A stretch of 64,000 nucleotides of DNA, taken from positions 1 to 64,000 of the forward strand of contig JALOBU010000005.1 in the NCBI GenBank assembly GCA_023228145.1, written 5' to 3'. Positions within the stretch are counted from its first letter, which is position 1. Every line of letters begins with the position of its first letter. The DNA is from Bacteroidales bacterium. GTDB lineage: Bacteria; Bacteroidota; Bacteroidia; Bacteroidales; CAIWKO01. The position numbers and the translations under genes were made by a program. A model generated the notes under the pieces. The model ran no database searches, was not told the origin of the DNA, and saw only the letters and a list, made by a program, of their open reading frames with translations. Below are positions 19,040 to 27,512 of the stretch, piece by piece.

Positions 19040-19047
19040 TACTTTTG
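19040..19047 (+). promoter_or_regulatory. Putative -7 box for ychF (TACTTTTG)
   Basis: TACTTTTG matches TAnnTTTG and ends 13 bases before the ychF ATG. The upstream -33 element is not convincing. Confidence 0.4.
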
Positions 19048-19060
19048 TAAAAAAAATTAT

Positions 19061-20158
19061 ATGGGATTGAACTGTGGAATTGTGGGATTAGCCAATTGCG
19101 GCAAAACTACTATTTTCAATTGTATGTCAAGTACCAAAGCACAGACAAGTAACTTTGCTTTCACTTCCAATAAATCAAATCATGCTATCATCAATGTACC
19201 TGACGACCGTTTGTACGTGCTTGCCAAGCTTGTGAAAGCAGCAAAAGTAGTGCACGCCACAGTTGAAATTGTTGACATTCCAGGTTTAACAAAAGGAGCA
19301 AGCCAGGGAGAAGGCATGGGGAATTCCTTTCTCGCTGACATTCGTCAAACGGAAGCAATAATTCATGTGATACGCTGCTTTGATGATGTAAATCTGCCAC
19401 ATATTGAAGGTTCGGTAAATCCTGTCAGGGATAAGGAAATTATTGACCTTGAATTACAGATTAACGATCTGGAACAGGTGGAGCGAAAAATGCAACGTGT
19501 TGATAAAGCTGCCAAAACGGGTGATAAAGAGGCCAAACATCTTTTTGAAGTTCTCAAGTTGTATAAAAATCACCTTGAATCATTTCAATCAGCAAGAACA
19601 CTTTCAATACCTGACGAAGAAAGAAAACTTGTCAGAGACCTCTGCTTGCTAACAGAAAAGCCTGTCATGTACGTATGTAATGTTGATGATGCTTCAGCAA
19701 GTACCGGGAATACTTATTCCGAACAATTGAAAGAATCTGTAAAAAATGAAAACACCGAAGTACTCGTCATAGCCGGAAAACTGGAGGCGGAAATTTATGA
19801 ATTGGAATCGGAAGAAGACCGCATGGCGTTTCTTAATGATGTAGGCCTGACGGAGCCCGGAGTAAACAAACTCATCAAATCGGCATATCATCTGCTAAAT
19901 CTTCGAACATTTTTTACTGCAGGCCCCAAAGAATCAAAAGCCTGGACAATAAAAACAGGGATGAGCGCCCCGCAGGCCTCTGGAGTTATTCATTCCGACC
20001 TTGAAAAAGGATTTATACGTGCAGAAGTGATGAAGTACGATGATTTTGTAAAACTTGGTTCTGAAAGCGCTTGCAAAGAAGCAGGGAAATTTAATGTTGA
20101 AGGGAAAAATTACATTGTTGAAGAAGGAGATATCATGCATATCCGCTTCAATGTGTGA
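19061..20158 (+). CDS. ychF: Ribosome-associated ATPase YchF (OLA1 family)
   Basis: 365 residues, the usual length. A P-loop ATPase of the Obg group that associates with ribosomes and is linked to stress and redox responses. Seen: G1 motif GLANCGKTT at about 9-17 (most relatives have GLPNVGKST), switch II region DIPGLTKGASQGEGMGN, the G4-equivalent CNVDD (family consensus NxxE, so the last residue is Asp here), a helical coiled-coil insert (~125-195), and a C-terminal TGS domain (LRTFFTAGPKESKAWTI ... EEGDIMHIRFNV). It converges with the TPR lipoprotein gene downstream, only 4 bases between stops. The motif changes are conservative and I expect it to be active. Confidence 0.93.
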   Translation: MGLNCGIVGLANCGKTTIFNCMSSTKAQTSNFAFTSNKSNHAIINVPDDRLYVLAKLVKAAKVVHATVEIVDIPGLTKGASQGEGMGNSFLADIRQTEAIIHVIRCFDDVNLPHIEGSVNPVRDKEIIDLELQINDLEQVERKMQRVDKAAKTGDKEAKHLFEVLKLYKNHLESFQSARTLSIPDEERKLVRDLCLLTEKPVMYVCNVDDASASTGNTYSEQLKESVKNENTEVLVIAGKLEAEIYELESEEDRMAFLNDVGLTEPGVNKLIKSAYHLLNLRTFFTAGPKESKAWTIKTGMSAPQASGVIHSDLEKGFIRAEVMKYDDFVKLGSESACKEAGKFNVEGKNYIVEEGDIMHIRFNV

Positions 20159-20162
20159 GCGA

Positions 20163-20567
20163 CTATCGACAAAATCGAAGCTTATCCCGCATATTCGCTT
20201 TACCTAGTTCATCCGCTTTTCTCCAGTCAGCGCAGGCTTTTTCATGCTCATTGATCGATTGATAAAGATTTCCCCGGTTTGCATAAGCGTCTGTAAAAGC
20301 AGGATTAATTTCTATCGCTTTGTTGTAATCAGCTATCGCACCCTGATAGTCAAGTGTACTGAATTTTAAATTTGCACGGTAATAATAAGGTTGGTCGAAC
20401 AATGGATCCAACTCAATGGCTTTGTTAAAATCTTTTATTGCCTCTTCAATTGAATGGCTGTACATCTTGCGTATTCCGCTCTTGTTAAATTCAATTGCCT
20501 TCTCATGTTTTGATGTACAAGAACAAAGTAAAACAATACTTATCGCAATAAAAAATACTTTTTTCAT
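20163..20567 (-). CDS. Small TPR lipoprotein
   Basis: 134 residues. A lipoprotein signal with lipobox LLCSC (Cys at 16) anchors it in a membrane. The rest is about three tetratricopeptide repeats (AIEFNKSGIRKM; AIKDFNKAIELDPLFDQPYYY; AIADYNKAIEINPAFTDAYANRG), a protein-protein interaction scaffold. It stands alone between ychF, convergent, and another lipoprotein gene on the same strand 104 bases upstream, from which a terminator separates it. Partner unknown. Confidence 0.75.
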   Translation of the reverse strand: MKKVFFIAISIVLLCSCTSKHEKAIEFNKSGIRKMYSHSIEEAIKDFNKAIELDPLFDQPYYYRANLKFSTLDYQGAIADYNKAIEINPAFTDAYANRGNLYQSINEHEKACADWRKADELGKANMRDKLRFCR

Positions 20568-20630
20568 TTTTGAAGTTTTCTATTGCAAAGTAAATATTTA
20601 TTTAAGCAAATAAAAACTTTTTAAATAAAA

Positions 20631-20650
20631 AAAGCTCCCTAAGGAGCTTA
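20631..20650 (-). terminator. Rho-independent terminator of the lipoprotein gene at 20671-21219
   Basis: Read on the minus strand: AAGCTCC, TTAG loop, GGAGCTT followed by a T run, 20 bases after the stop at 20671. A clean terminator structure. Confidence 0.85.
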
Positions 20651-20670
20651 AAAAATGAAAATCAAAATAA

Positions 20671-21219
20671 TTATTTTTTCCATTTACGATATTCATCAAG
20701 CAGGCTTGCCGAAGACTCTGAGGGCTTGCTGACACTTGTTGACACAATGAGTTTCTTGAGTTTTGATGGCCATAATACTACAGGCATAACATCGCCACCG
20801 TAAGAGCCATTGGACTCAATGTAACTTTCTCCATCCACAGAACTGGCGTAAAACATAAATGGACTTTTTTTATCGAACTGATAAAGTCTCGCTGCCTGCA
20901 GATTCGGAAAATTCATTATCACTTCGCCACACAAAACACCATTCTCTTCATAAAGACGCTTTGAAATATTTTGTGCTTCCGGATATGATTCTTCAATCTT
21001 GCTGCCATTAATATAACTGCTCAATAACTCGTCAAAATCCTGTACCCTGGTATATCCAGCCGAATCCTCATCGGACATAATGTTGATATATTTTATAGTC
21101 AGTTTCCCTGAATTTTTACCGGTAAATTCAAAAGTGTATTGCTTACGCTCAACAGTAAGGCAACTTACCATAAAAAACACAAAAACTCCGATAGCCAGTA
21201 ATAAAAAAATTCTTTTCAT
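20671..21219 (-). CDS. Putative lipoprotein of unknown function
   Basis: 182 residues with a lipoprotein signal (MKRIFLLLAIGVFVFFMVSC; lipobox MVSC, Cys at 20). The mature part mixes beta strands and helix (YTFEFTGKNSGKLTIKYINI ... DVMPVVLWPSKLKKLIVS) and matches no family I recognise. It has its own terminator and a 165-base upstream region shared with the divergent salvage module at 21385. It may sit in the outer membrane. Function unknown. Confidence 0.65.
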   Translation of the reverse strand: MKRIFLLLAIGVFVFFMVSCLTVERKQYTFEFTGKNSGKLTIKYINIMSDEDSAGYTRVQDFDELLSSYINGSKIEESYPEAQNISKRLYEENGVLCGEVIMNFPNLQAARLYQFDKKSPFMFYASSVDGESYIESNGSYGGDVMPVVLWPSKLKKLIVSTSVSKPSESSASLLDEYRKWKK

Positions 21220-21352
21220 ATTATTTGTTTTTTAAAAGCCGGAAGCAATCCTTTCTCCTGTAATGAGCCCGCCAGCCTTTGGTTAATAATTTATTTTTAA
21301 GGATTTGAAACATACAGGAATTTCTTTTCAAATATAGTAATAATTTTGCATG

Positions 21353-21360
21353 TACATTTG
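21353..21360 (+). promoter_or_regulatory. Putative -7 box for the YkoF-like/PnuC/NadR-like module
   Basis: TACATTTG, a perfect TAnnTTTG match, ends 24 bases before the ATG at 21385. -33 weak. No riboswitch fold is recognisable in this short leader. Confidence 0.45.
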
Positions 21361-21384
21361 TAACCAATAAAAAATAAGTTTTAT

Positions 21385-21636
21385 ATGAAAATTTCTATAG
21401 AAATGAGTTATTATCCGCTTACAGAAGAATACAAACCTGAAATTCTTGATTTTATTAAGCGCATTAATACATACAAAGAACTTGTAGCTATTACAAACGG
21501 AATGAGTACGCAGATTTTTGGCGAATACCGATATGTGATGAACGCTATTACCAACGAAATTGAAAAATCATTTGAACTGCCACATTCCGTATTTATAATG
21601 AAAGTTATTAATGCAGATTTGCAGACGATAATTTAG
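21385..21636 (+). CDS. YkoF/MTH1187-like small protein, possible thiamine(precursor)-binding
   Basis: 83 residues, start ATG 21385, no signal peptide. The pattern MSYYPL...Y...I.DFI..IN...ELVAITNGMSTQIFGEY..VMNAI..EIEKSF followed by SVFIMKVINADL resembles the single-domain YkoF / MTH1187 (DUF77) ferredoxin-like fold, some members of which bind thiamine or hydroxymethylpyrimidine. It lies 59 bases upstream of a PnuC-type transporter and a NadR-like kinase. This linkage supports a vitamin-salvage role, and suggests the transporter may carry thiamine (PnuT) rather than nicotinamide riboside. Family call is from motif memory and only moderately sure. Confidence 0.6.
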   Translation: MKISIEMSYYPLTEEYKPEILDFIKRINTYKELVAITNGMSTQIFGEYRYVMNAITNEIEKSFELPHSVFIMKVINADLQTII

Positions 21637-21695
21637 ATATAACAATAGCCAGAAGCCAATTATCGTTGGCATTTGGCTATTGACCCCAAAATAAA

Positions 21696-22280
21696 ATGAA
21701 CTGGATTACCGAACACTATATTGAGGTCACTGCCGCTATACTTGGAATCACCGGAGTGTTTCTCACTACCAGGCAAAACATCTGGTGCTGGCCCATAGGC
21801 TTGCTGAATGTAACACTATCCATATATGTATTTTTTATTGAAAAGTTATATGCAGATGTGATATTGCAGTTTTTTTACCTGGGAATGACATTATATGGAT
21901 GGTACAATTGGATTTTTGGAGGGAAAAAGAAATATGAATTGCCGGTGCGCAGAATCAAAGGCAGAGAAGTGAGTGTTATGCTAATCATCGGGATTATTTT
22001 TTCTTTTGCCATGGGTTACATTATTGCTAATTATACCGATGCTGCATATCCTTACTGGGATTCAAACCTGACGGTGTGGGGTATCATTGCCACCTATGCC
22101 ATGGCAAAAAAAATACTTGCACATTGGTTGATGTGGATAATTATTGATATAAATTGTACCGCTCTGTATTTTATTAAGCAGATGTATGCATTTTCACCTT
22201 TATATTTTATTTTTACTTTACTTGCTGTTTACGGATACTTTCAATGGAAAAAAGATTACAAAACCGAATATTCCGTATAG
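21696..22280 (+). CDS. pnuC: PnuC-family vitamin transporter (nicotinamide riboside or thiamine)
   Basis: 194 residues and about seven transmembrane helices, as expected for PnuC proteins, which take up vitamin nucleosides by facilitated diffusion. Signature segments: RQNIWCWPIGLLNV, FFYLGMTLYGWYNWIFGGKKK, and HWLMWIIIDINCTALYF. Uptake is driven by phosphorylation of the cargo inside the cell, and the next gene, which overlaps this one by 37 bases, is a NadR-like kinase. The upstream YkoF-like gene argues for thiamine as cargo; the kinase argues for nicotinamide riboside. Sequence alone does not settle which. Confidence 0.85.
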   Translation: MNWITEHYIEVTAAILGITGVFLTTRQNIWCWPIGLLNVTLSIYVFFIEKLYADVILQFFYLGMTLYGWYNWIFGGKKKYELPVRRIKGREVSVMLIIGIIFSFAMGYIIANYTDAAYPYWDSNLTVWGIIATYAMAKKILAHWLMWIIIDINCTALYFIKQMYAFSPLYFIFTLLAVYGYFQWKKDYKTEYSV

Positions 22281-22792
22281 CTGTCACCGGACCTGAATCT
22301 ACAGGAAAATCTGAATTGTCCGAACAACTGGCTAAGCATTATAAAACCATATTTGTTCCGGAATATGCCAGAGAATACATAAGCCAGCTTGGCAGGGAAT
22401 ATAAATACAAAGATCTTGAAATCATTGCCCGGGAACAAATAAACCTTCAAAATAAAGCTGAACATAAAGCAAATAAAATACTTATTTGCGATACAGAGCT
22501 CACTGTGATTAAAATCTGGTCAGAACACAAATTCAATAAATGCTCTGAATGGATAACAAAAAACTTCATAAAAAATACTTACGACCTGTATTTACTTTGC
22601 AATATTGACTTGCCTTGGGAATATGACCCTCTGCGAGAACATCCTCACCTGCGTAAGCATTTTTTCGACTGCTATGAAAATGAGCTAAGAAAAAGAGATG
22701 TCAGGTATATTATTATCAGTGGTAAAGGAAAAAAAAGATTACAAAATGCCATCAAAGAAATTGAGAAAGTTTTTTCTGATTTTAGAGTATAA
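22244..22792 (+). CDS. NadR-like P-loop kinase (AAA_28)
   Basis: 182 residues. Walker A is TGPESTGKSELSEQL (~14-28), followed by VPEYAREYI (typical of the NadR ribosylnicotinamide kinase domain), CDTELTVIKIW, and LLCNIDLPWEYDPLREHP. Only the kinase domain is present; the N-terminal nucleotidyltransferase and HTH domains of enterobacterial NadR are absent. It would phosphorylate the vitamin imported by the overlapping pnuC product, trapping it in the cytosol. Translational coupling through the 37-base overlap is likely. Confidence 0.83.
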   Translation: MEKRLQNRIFRIAVTGPESTGKSELSEQLAKHYKTIFVPEYAREYISQLGREYKYKDLEIIAREQINLQNKAEHKANKILICDTELTVIKIWSEHKFNKCSEWITKNFIKNTYDLYLLCNIDLPWEYDPLREHPHLRKHFFDCYENELRKRDVRYIIISGKGKKRLQNAIKEIEKVFSDFRV

Positions 22793-22818
22793 AAAATATA
22801 TTTTAAACATTAGTTTAT

Positions 22819-22826
22819 TAACTTTG
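22819..22826 (+). promoter_or_regulatory. Putative -7 box for the T9SS protein at 22841
   Basis: TAACTTTG matches TAnnTTTG and ends 14 bases before the ATG. No good -33 box. Confidence 0.35.
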
Positions 22827-22840
22827 TAAAAAAGTTTTTA

Positions 22841-23908
22841 ATGAAATATTGCATTCAGTTATTGTTTTTATTGTTATCATTTTCTTCTTACGCACAGATA
22901 GTGATTGACAGCACCGATATGCCTGACCCCGGAGATACGATAACCCGCAGATTTACTTATGACCTCAATAGTTTAAACTATCAACAAACGGATACCGCCT
23001 GTACTTGGGATTTTTCATCATTATCATCCGATTATTTAGTCAGCGACTCCTTTGTTACTGTGGGATCAACTGATTTTGCCTATGAAGTGATGTTTAACAA
23101 TTTCTTATACCCGCAAAACAGGGCAACTGTTGCTTTACCACAGGAATCGCAAAACATTCCTTTTATTGATATTGAAATCACTGAAAGGTATAATTTTTAT
23201 AAAAACACACATACACGTTTTACTATGTTGGGCATAGGTGCCAAAATAAACGACATTCCTATGCCCCTGAAATATAGCAATCCTGAAGTTTTATATAAAT
23301 TTCCGATAACCTACAATAACCGTGACACCTCTGATTCTGAATATCATGCAAACATTCCGGGCATGGGATATTATGGTCAAAAAATCCATCGCGAGAATCA
23401 CGTGGACGGATGGGGCACTTTGTTTCTGCCTGCAGATACTTTTGAAGTCATACGCGTAAAGTCAAAAGTAATTTATTCTGATACCATTTATTCGGATTCA
23501 CTTGGATTCGGATACGAATTTGACCGCACTGAAACAGAATACAAATGGTTTGCAAAAGGTTTTCATGGCCCCGTGCTTCAGATAACAAAACAAGAATATG
23601 GCTTGGCTTCAGCAAAGTTTTATTACAATCCACCTCCGGACTTATCAATAAAACAAACAGAAACCGAAGAAATAATAAAAATTAACCCCAACCCTGCCAA
23701 TGATTTCATACATATTTATTTCCCCAACTCCCCGGATGATTTCAGTATCATCATTACAGATATTACAGGCAGAGAAAAAGTTTGTTATGATTACCAACAG
23801 AATCAACAAAACCTTAACATCTCTGTGGCAAAACTTACAAAGGGATTGTACTTTTTAAGCATCGTAACACCTGATATTAAACTCACTAAAAAGTTTATAA
23901 AACTATAA
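22841..23908 (+). CDS. Secreted protein of unknown function with T9SS sorting domain
   Basis: 355 residues. A signal peptide (MKYCIQLLFLLLSFSSYAQ) is followed by a ~250-residue beta-rich region. Its style (ADTFEVIRVK, FGYEFDRTETEYKWFAKGFHGPVLQI) is one I have seen in other Bacteroidota secreted proteins without a known role. From about residue 280 (IKINPNPANDFIHIYF ... ITDITGREK ... KLTKGLYFLSI) it ends in a T9SS type A sorting domain. Convergent with the C1 peptidase gene, with only 6 bases between stops. No catalytic residues recognised. Confidence 0.7.
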   Translation: MKYCIQLLFLLLSFSSYAQIVIDSTDMPDPGDTITRRFTYDLNSLNYQQTDTACTWDFSSLSSDYLVSDSFVTVGSTDFAYEVMFNNFLYPQNRATVALPQESQNIPFIDIEITERYNFYKNTHTRFTMLGIGAKINDIPMPLKYSNPEVLYKFPITYNNRDTSDSEYHANIPGMGYYGQKIHRENHVDGWGTLFLPADTFEVIRVKSKVIYSDTIYSDSLGFGYEFDRTETEYKWFAKGFHGPVLQITKQEYGLASAKFYYNPPPDLSIKQTETEEIIKINPNPANDFIHIYFPNSPDDFSIIITDITGREKVCYDYQQNQQNLNISVAKLTKGLYFLSIVTPDIKLTKKFIKL

Positions 23909-23914
23909 GCTAAA

Positions 23915-25144
23915 TTATTTTATAATTTTATCCAGAACACTTTTTGCAGCATATTTATAAAGCAACAAGTTCATCATTTTCAGCTTCACGTAATCCTCAC
24001 TCATAAAACGGTATCCTTCGGGTTTTTTCCCAAAAACACCCGCCCCGGAGTCTTTGATGAGAAACCAGTATTTTCCCTCATAAATACAGTACCCGACGAG
24101 TTCCATACAGTGGTCGTCAGTAGTTCTTTCATCTGAAAGGCGCATCTGGCGGGAGTTGTCGTTAATGTATTCGGAAGGTATATCAAAACTCGGAATGATG
24201 CATGTTCGGTTTTTTGAGTCTATGCCCGGCTCACTCACATCGCCGCAAATACATATAGTATAGCCATTTTTTACCGCATCGGTAATAATTCGCATGTAAT
24301 CATCAAGGCAAACATTGTAATAGTCTTGACTGTGCCACCAATTATCTTTTTCAACCAGTTCTCCTTTCTGATTAAAGGGCGCACTTTGGGTTGACATAAA
24401 ACTGAAATAATCAGAAGGAATGATTTTTAGGTATTCTTTTAAAAAGGTTTCAGGAGAATAAGCTACACCATCGTATTGGAATTGTGCCGGTGGCTCTCCC
24501 ATATATGAATTCAAAATTGACTTAATTGTATTTAATACTTCCTGCTCATTCCAAAAATTATCCTCTTTAACCTTTTCAAGATATGAAAGAATAGTTTCTA
24601 TCATCACACTGTGGTCATATACTCTCTGCTCCGAAAGCAATCCGGAGTATGCGCTGTAGGGTACTATCCCATGCAATTTCATCATCCTGACCAGTGCATT
24701 GGATTCGGAACCTTCGGCATAATATGTTTTACCTCTTGTTTTTACAAAGTCCCTTGCACGTTCTATATAATCATAATAAACAACATACATCTCCGATAGT
24801 TTAACTTTAATTTTATACTGCCTGTAAATATCCGACTCCATCATAGCTATCGAACCAAAAGCCCAGCAGGTTCCTGTATTACCTTGAGATACCGCAGGGT
24901 TATGCCACATTTTTGTATACAAAGACGTGTCGTTTGGGTAAATATTTTCACCATTAACAACAGACAAATATTTGTAAGGTTCATAAAGAGTATTATTTTT
25001 AATAAGCTCCCTGAGAATAACATTTTCATAATACCCGGGGACATATTCCTTAAAAACGGCTTTATCTTTTTTTAGTGGTTGTTGTGCTTGTAATTGCATT
25101 GCTGTCATCAGCAACAAAGCAAGAATATTAAGATTTTTTTTCAT
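23915..25144 (-). CDS. Secreted C1-like (papain/bleomycin hydrolase-type) cysteine peptidase
   Basis: 409 residues with a signal peptide (to about residue 20). The C1 fold is indicated by QGNTGTCWAFGS with the nucleophile Cys93 and by DDHCMELVGY with His345. The site where the catalytic Asn is normally found (KNSW or ENSW) reads IKDSGAG, that is Asp365 with Gly instead of Trp two residues on. Length and the long insert between Cys and His resemble the C1B (bleomycin hydrolase) branch rather than classical papain. It is probably a periplasmic or surface peptidase; whether the Asp keeps activity is open. It is transcribed divergently from the Smr-domain gene at 25180. Confidence 0.8.
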   Translation of the reverse strand: MKKNLNILALLLMTAMQLQAQQPLKKDKAVFKEYVPGYYENVILRELIKNNTLYEPYKYLSVVNGENIYPNDTSLYTKMWHNPAVSQGNTGTCWAFGSIAMMESDIYRQYKIKVKLSEMYVVYYDYIERARDFVKTRGKTYYAEGSESNALVRMMKLHGIVPYSAYSGLLSEQRVYDHSVMIETILSYLEKVKEDNFWNEQEVLNTIKSILNSYMGEPPAQFQYDGVAYSPETFLKEYLKIIPSDYFSFMSTQSAPFNQKGELVEKDNWWHSQDYYNVCLDDYMRIITDAVKNGYTICICGDVSEPGIDSKNRTCIIPSFDIPSEYINDNSRQMRLSDERTTDDHCMELVGYCIYEGKYWFLIKDSGAGVFGKKPEGYRFMSEDYVKLKMMNLLLYKYAAKSVLDKIIK

Positions 25145-25161
25145 ACCAGAAGTTTTATACT

Positions 25162-25169
25162 TATATTTG
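25162..25169 (+). promoter_or_regulatory. Putative -7 box for the Smr-domain gene
   Basis: TATATTTG, a perfect TAnnTTTG match, ending 10 bases before the ATG at 25180; the transcript would have an almost absent leader. Confidence 0.4.
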
Positions 25170-25179
25170 AAATAAAAAA

Positions 25180-26220
25180 ATGAAATTTAAAGTCGGTGAT
25201 AAAGTTAAGTTTTTAAATGAAAAGGGTGGTGGAATTGTAAGTAAAATTATCAGCAATACTTTAGTTCATGTAGCCGTGAGTGATGGTTTTGAAATACCGG
25301 TGATGGTAAATGAACTAATATTAATAAATAGCAATACCGCCGCACAAAAATATTTCGACAACGAGCCTGATTTACCCCCGGCAAATATTTCAGACACTTC
25401 ATCACAAAACTTTAACACGCCCGAACCTGCAAGGAAACCTTATGATATTCCCGCTGGAATTTATATTTGCATTGTTCCGCTCGACCAACGCCTGCTGATT
25501 GCCGGTGATGCCGAAATATGGCTTATCAACAACACCGGTTTTGATATGATATATGCATTATTTCTGAAAGACATAAACGGGTACCTGGGAAATGATTACG
25601 GGAGCATTCCTGCATTCAGCAAAACCAACATTCAACTGGCCGACAGGGAACAAACGGAATATTACACCAATGGAGTATTACAGCTGTTGTTTTTCAGCGA
25701 TTTTATCGAAAATATTGCAGCTCCGGTAAACAAAGAATATAAATTTAAAGCTGTAAAATTGCTAAAAGAAGACAACTATATCGAAAATTCCGTTTTTAAC
25801 AAAAAAGCTTTTATATATAAAATTTACGAGCTACCCGCAACTGACTCCAAAGATGTTGAAAAGCCCGCTTCCATTACTGATGTCCAGCTTAAAAGGGATT
25901 CACTGATACACAAACATAAAATAGAAGACGGCTTTGCAGAAGTGGACTTGCACATAGAAACCTTGTGCGAAGAACATGTATCCCTTTCTAAACACGAAAA
26001 GATGCAGGTACAACTTGATTATTTTACACGCTGCTTAGAGAATGCAATATCTGAAAATTATGAACGGGTAATTTTCATTCATGGAGTGGGTGCAGGAGTA
26101 TTAAAACTGGAAATCACAAAAATTCTCGAACAGTATTCTTTCCTGGAATATTTTGATGCCAGCATTGCCAGATATGGCATTGGGGCTACAGAAGTTTTGA
26201 TTTATAAGAAAAATAAGTGA
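25180..26220 (+). CDS. DUF2027 and Smr-domain protein
   Basis: 346 residues. The N-terminus (1-55, MKFKVGDKVKFLNEKGGGIV) is an SH3-like beta-barrel. A DUF2027-type domain occupies ~85-215 (GIYICIVPLDQRLLIAGDAEIWLINNT). After a linker the last ~90 residues form an Smr domain (EVDLHIETLCEEH ... VIFIHGVGAGVLKLEI), related to the C-terminal nuclease domain of MutS2. Proteins of this make-up are widespread in Bacteroidota and are often labelled MutS2-like, although the MutS ATPase is absent. A nucleic-acid or ribosome-linked role is inferred from the Smr fold. Confidence 0.88.
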   Translation: MKFKVGDKVKFLNEKGGGIVSKIISNTLVHVAVSDGFEIPVMVNELILINSNTAAQKYFDNEPDLPPANISDTSSQNFNTPEPARKPYDIPAGIYICIVPLDQRLLIAGDAEIWLINNTGFDMIYALFLKDINGYLGNDYGSIPAFSKTNIQLADREQTEYYTNGVLQLLFFSDFIENIAAPVNKEYKFKAVKLLKEDNYIENSVFNKKAFIYKIYELPATDSKDVEKPASITDVQLKRDSLIHKHKIEDGFAEVDLHIETLCEEHVSLSKHEKMQVQLDYFTRCLENAISENYERVIFIHGVGAGVLKLEITKILEQYSFLEYFDASIARYGIGATEVLIYKKNK

Positions 26221-26284
26221 ATTATTATTTTTAACATAATAGGAAAAACCAGAGAAATTTTTAATAGTAAAACTGAATATTTTT

Positions 26285-27496
26285 ATGCGGTTTTTATTAT
26301 TTGTTTTTTTTATCGGCGTTAGCTATTGTTTTGCACAATCAGTAAAGGACACTAACCATATAAATTATATTGAAACCCATGAGCAATTTATTCCCTGTTT
26401 GCAATCAACACATCCGCTTGGGGTTTTTATTTCAAGGGTTCAACATAATTTCCAAAAGGAAGCGGCAAAAAAAATATCCTTTAGCTTTAATGTATCCAGC
26501 GGAAATGTATGGTTACCCTATGTGAAAGCCTACAAACCGGTTAATGAATCTGACAAAGATGTGTTAAGCTCTTATGTCTGGCATGAGCGAGAAACTTATT
26601 TTGATGAACTAAATACTCCTGCGCGTACCATTGAATTTATTGCCGACGGTGTTATCAGGCTTTACCAGCTTGAACTTAATATTCCTTTATCTGCAAATCA
26701 GGAACTCAAAATCAACTCACGAGCCATTTCGCTTGACCCCGGCAAACCGCCCTTTTCACTCCTGACCAGCGATCAGTTTATTGAATGGTTTCACAGCAAT
26801 ATCGCCGGCGGCGAAGACCCCTTTGGCCGAAAAGTACATGGACTAAACAGAACAGATTTTTTTTATAAAGATGAAAACGGAAAAACACTGAAAATTAAAA
26901 ACGGTGATCTTGTTCTTACAGGCATTGATATATCATATTATTACTATCCTCGTTTTAATGTATTACAAAAAAAAGGTTTTTACACAAATTTCGGAATTCA
27001 ACTTGGCGCAAACTTAAGCCCAGCAAATCCTTCCATGGATATAGGAATCAATTCTTCTCTGATGAAACAATTCAAACTTCGAAAAAAAAATGATATTCAT
27101 ATTGGGTTAAGTGCGGGGGCACTTCTACAGAAAGTTCTTAAAACAGGCGAAGGAGTTCTTTTAAGCAACAACAATTTTATATTTACAGCTGAATTATTTC
27201 TGAGCTATCGCAAACAAATCGGCACTAAGAGCAGCATATCCATTACCACCACATACTTTTTGCAAAGCCCTTATAACAAGAGAAAAGACTTTGAATACAT
27301 AGTTTTGACCGGCGACAGAATACGCCCGCACTGGCATTATGCCCTATCACATCTTTACAGGATGCTTACCTGTCATAACTTTATCATTTCTTATTCACGG
27401 GGAGCATACTCTATAGCTGTTTATCTTAGGGAAGACCTGTATGTGGATAATGCACCGGATTCACAAACCGGGATAGCATTTCATATTGCTTTTTGA
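26285..27496 (+). CDS. Predicted outer-membrane beta-barrel protein (DUF3187-like)
   Basis: 403 residues. A signal peptide (MRFLLFVFFIGVSYCFAQ) is followed by ~380 residues of alternating beta strands with many aromatic girdle residues (DLVLTGIDISYYYYPRF; FILSY... type strands), ending in phenylalanine (GIAFHIAF), as outer-membrane barrels usually do. The middle segment ISLDPGKPPFSLLTSDQFIEWFH is distinctive and resembles DUF3187 proteins as I remember them. Substrate unknown. It lies 65 bases after the Smr gene and converges with the DUF2279 gene. Confidence 0.6.
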   Translation: MRFLLFVFFIGVSYCFAQSVKDTNHINYIETHEQFIPCLQSTHPLGVFISRVQHNFQKEAAKKISFSFNVSSGNVWLPYVKAYKPVNESDKDVLSSYVWHERETYFDELNTPARTIEFIADGVIRLYQLELNIPLSANQELKINSRAISLDPGKPPFSLLTSDQFIEWFHSNIAGGEDPFGRKVHGLNRTDFFYKDENGKTLKIKNGDLVLTGIDISYYYYPRFNVLQKKGFYTNFGIQLGANLSPANPSMDIGINSSLMKQFKLRKKNDIHIGLSAGALLQKVLKTGEGVLLSNNNFIFTAELFLSYRKQIGTKSSISITTTYFLQSPYNKRKDFEYIVLTGDRIRPHWHYALSHLYRMLTCHNFIISYSRGAYSIAVYLREDLYVDNAPDSQTGIAFHIAF

Positions 27497-27512
27497 TTTT
27501 ACCAGATTATTT

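Noticed and set aside
21220..21384. TPP riboswitch before the YkoF-like gene
   Set aside because: Looked for CTGAGA and the conserved 3' element because of the possible thiamine link; neither is present.
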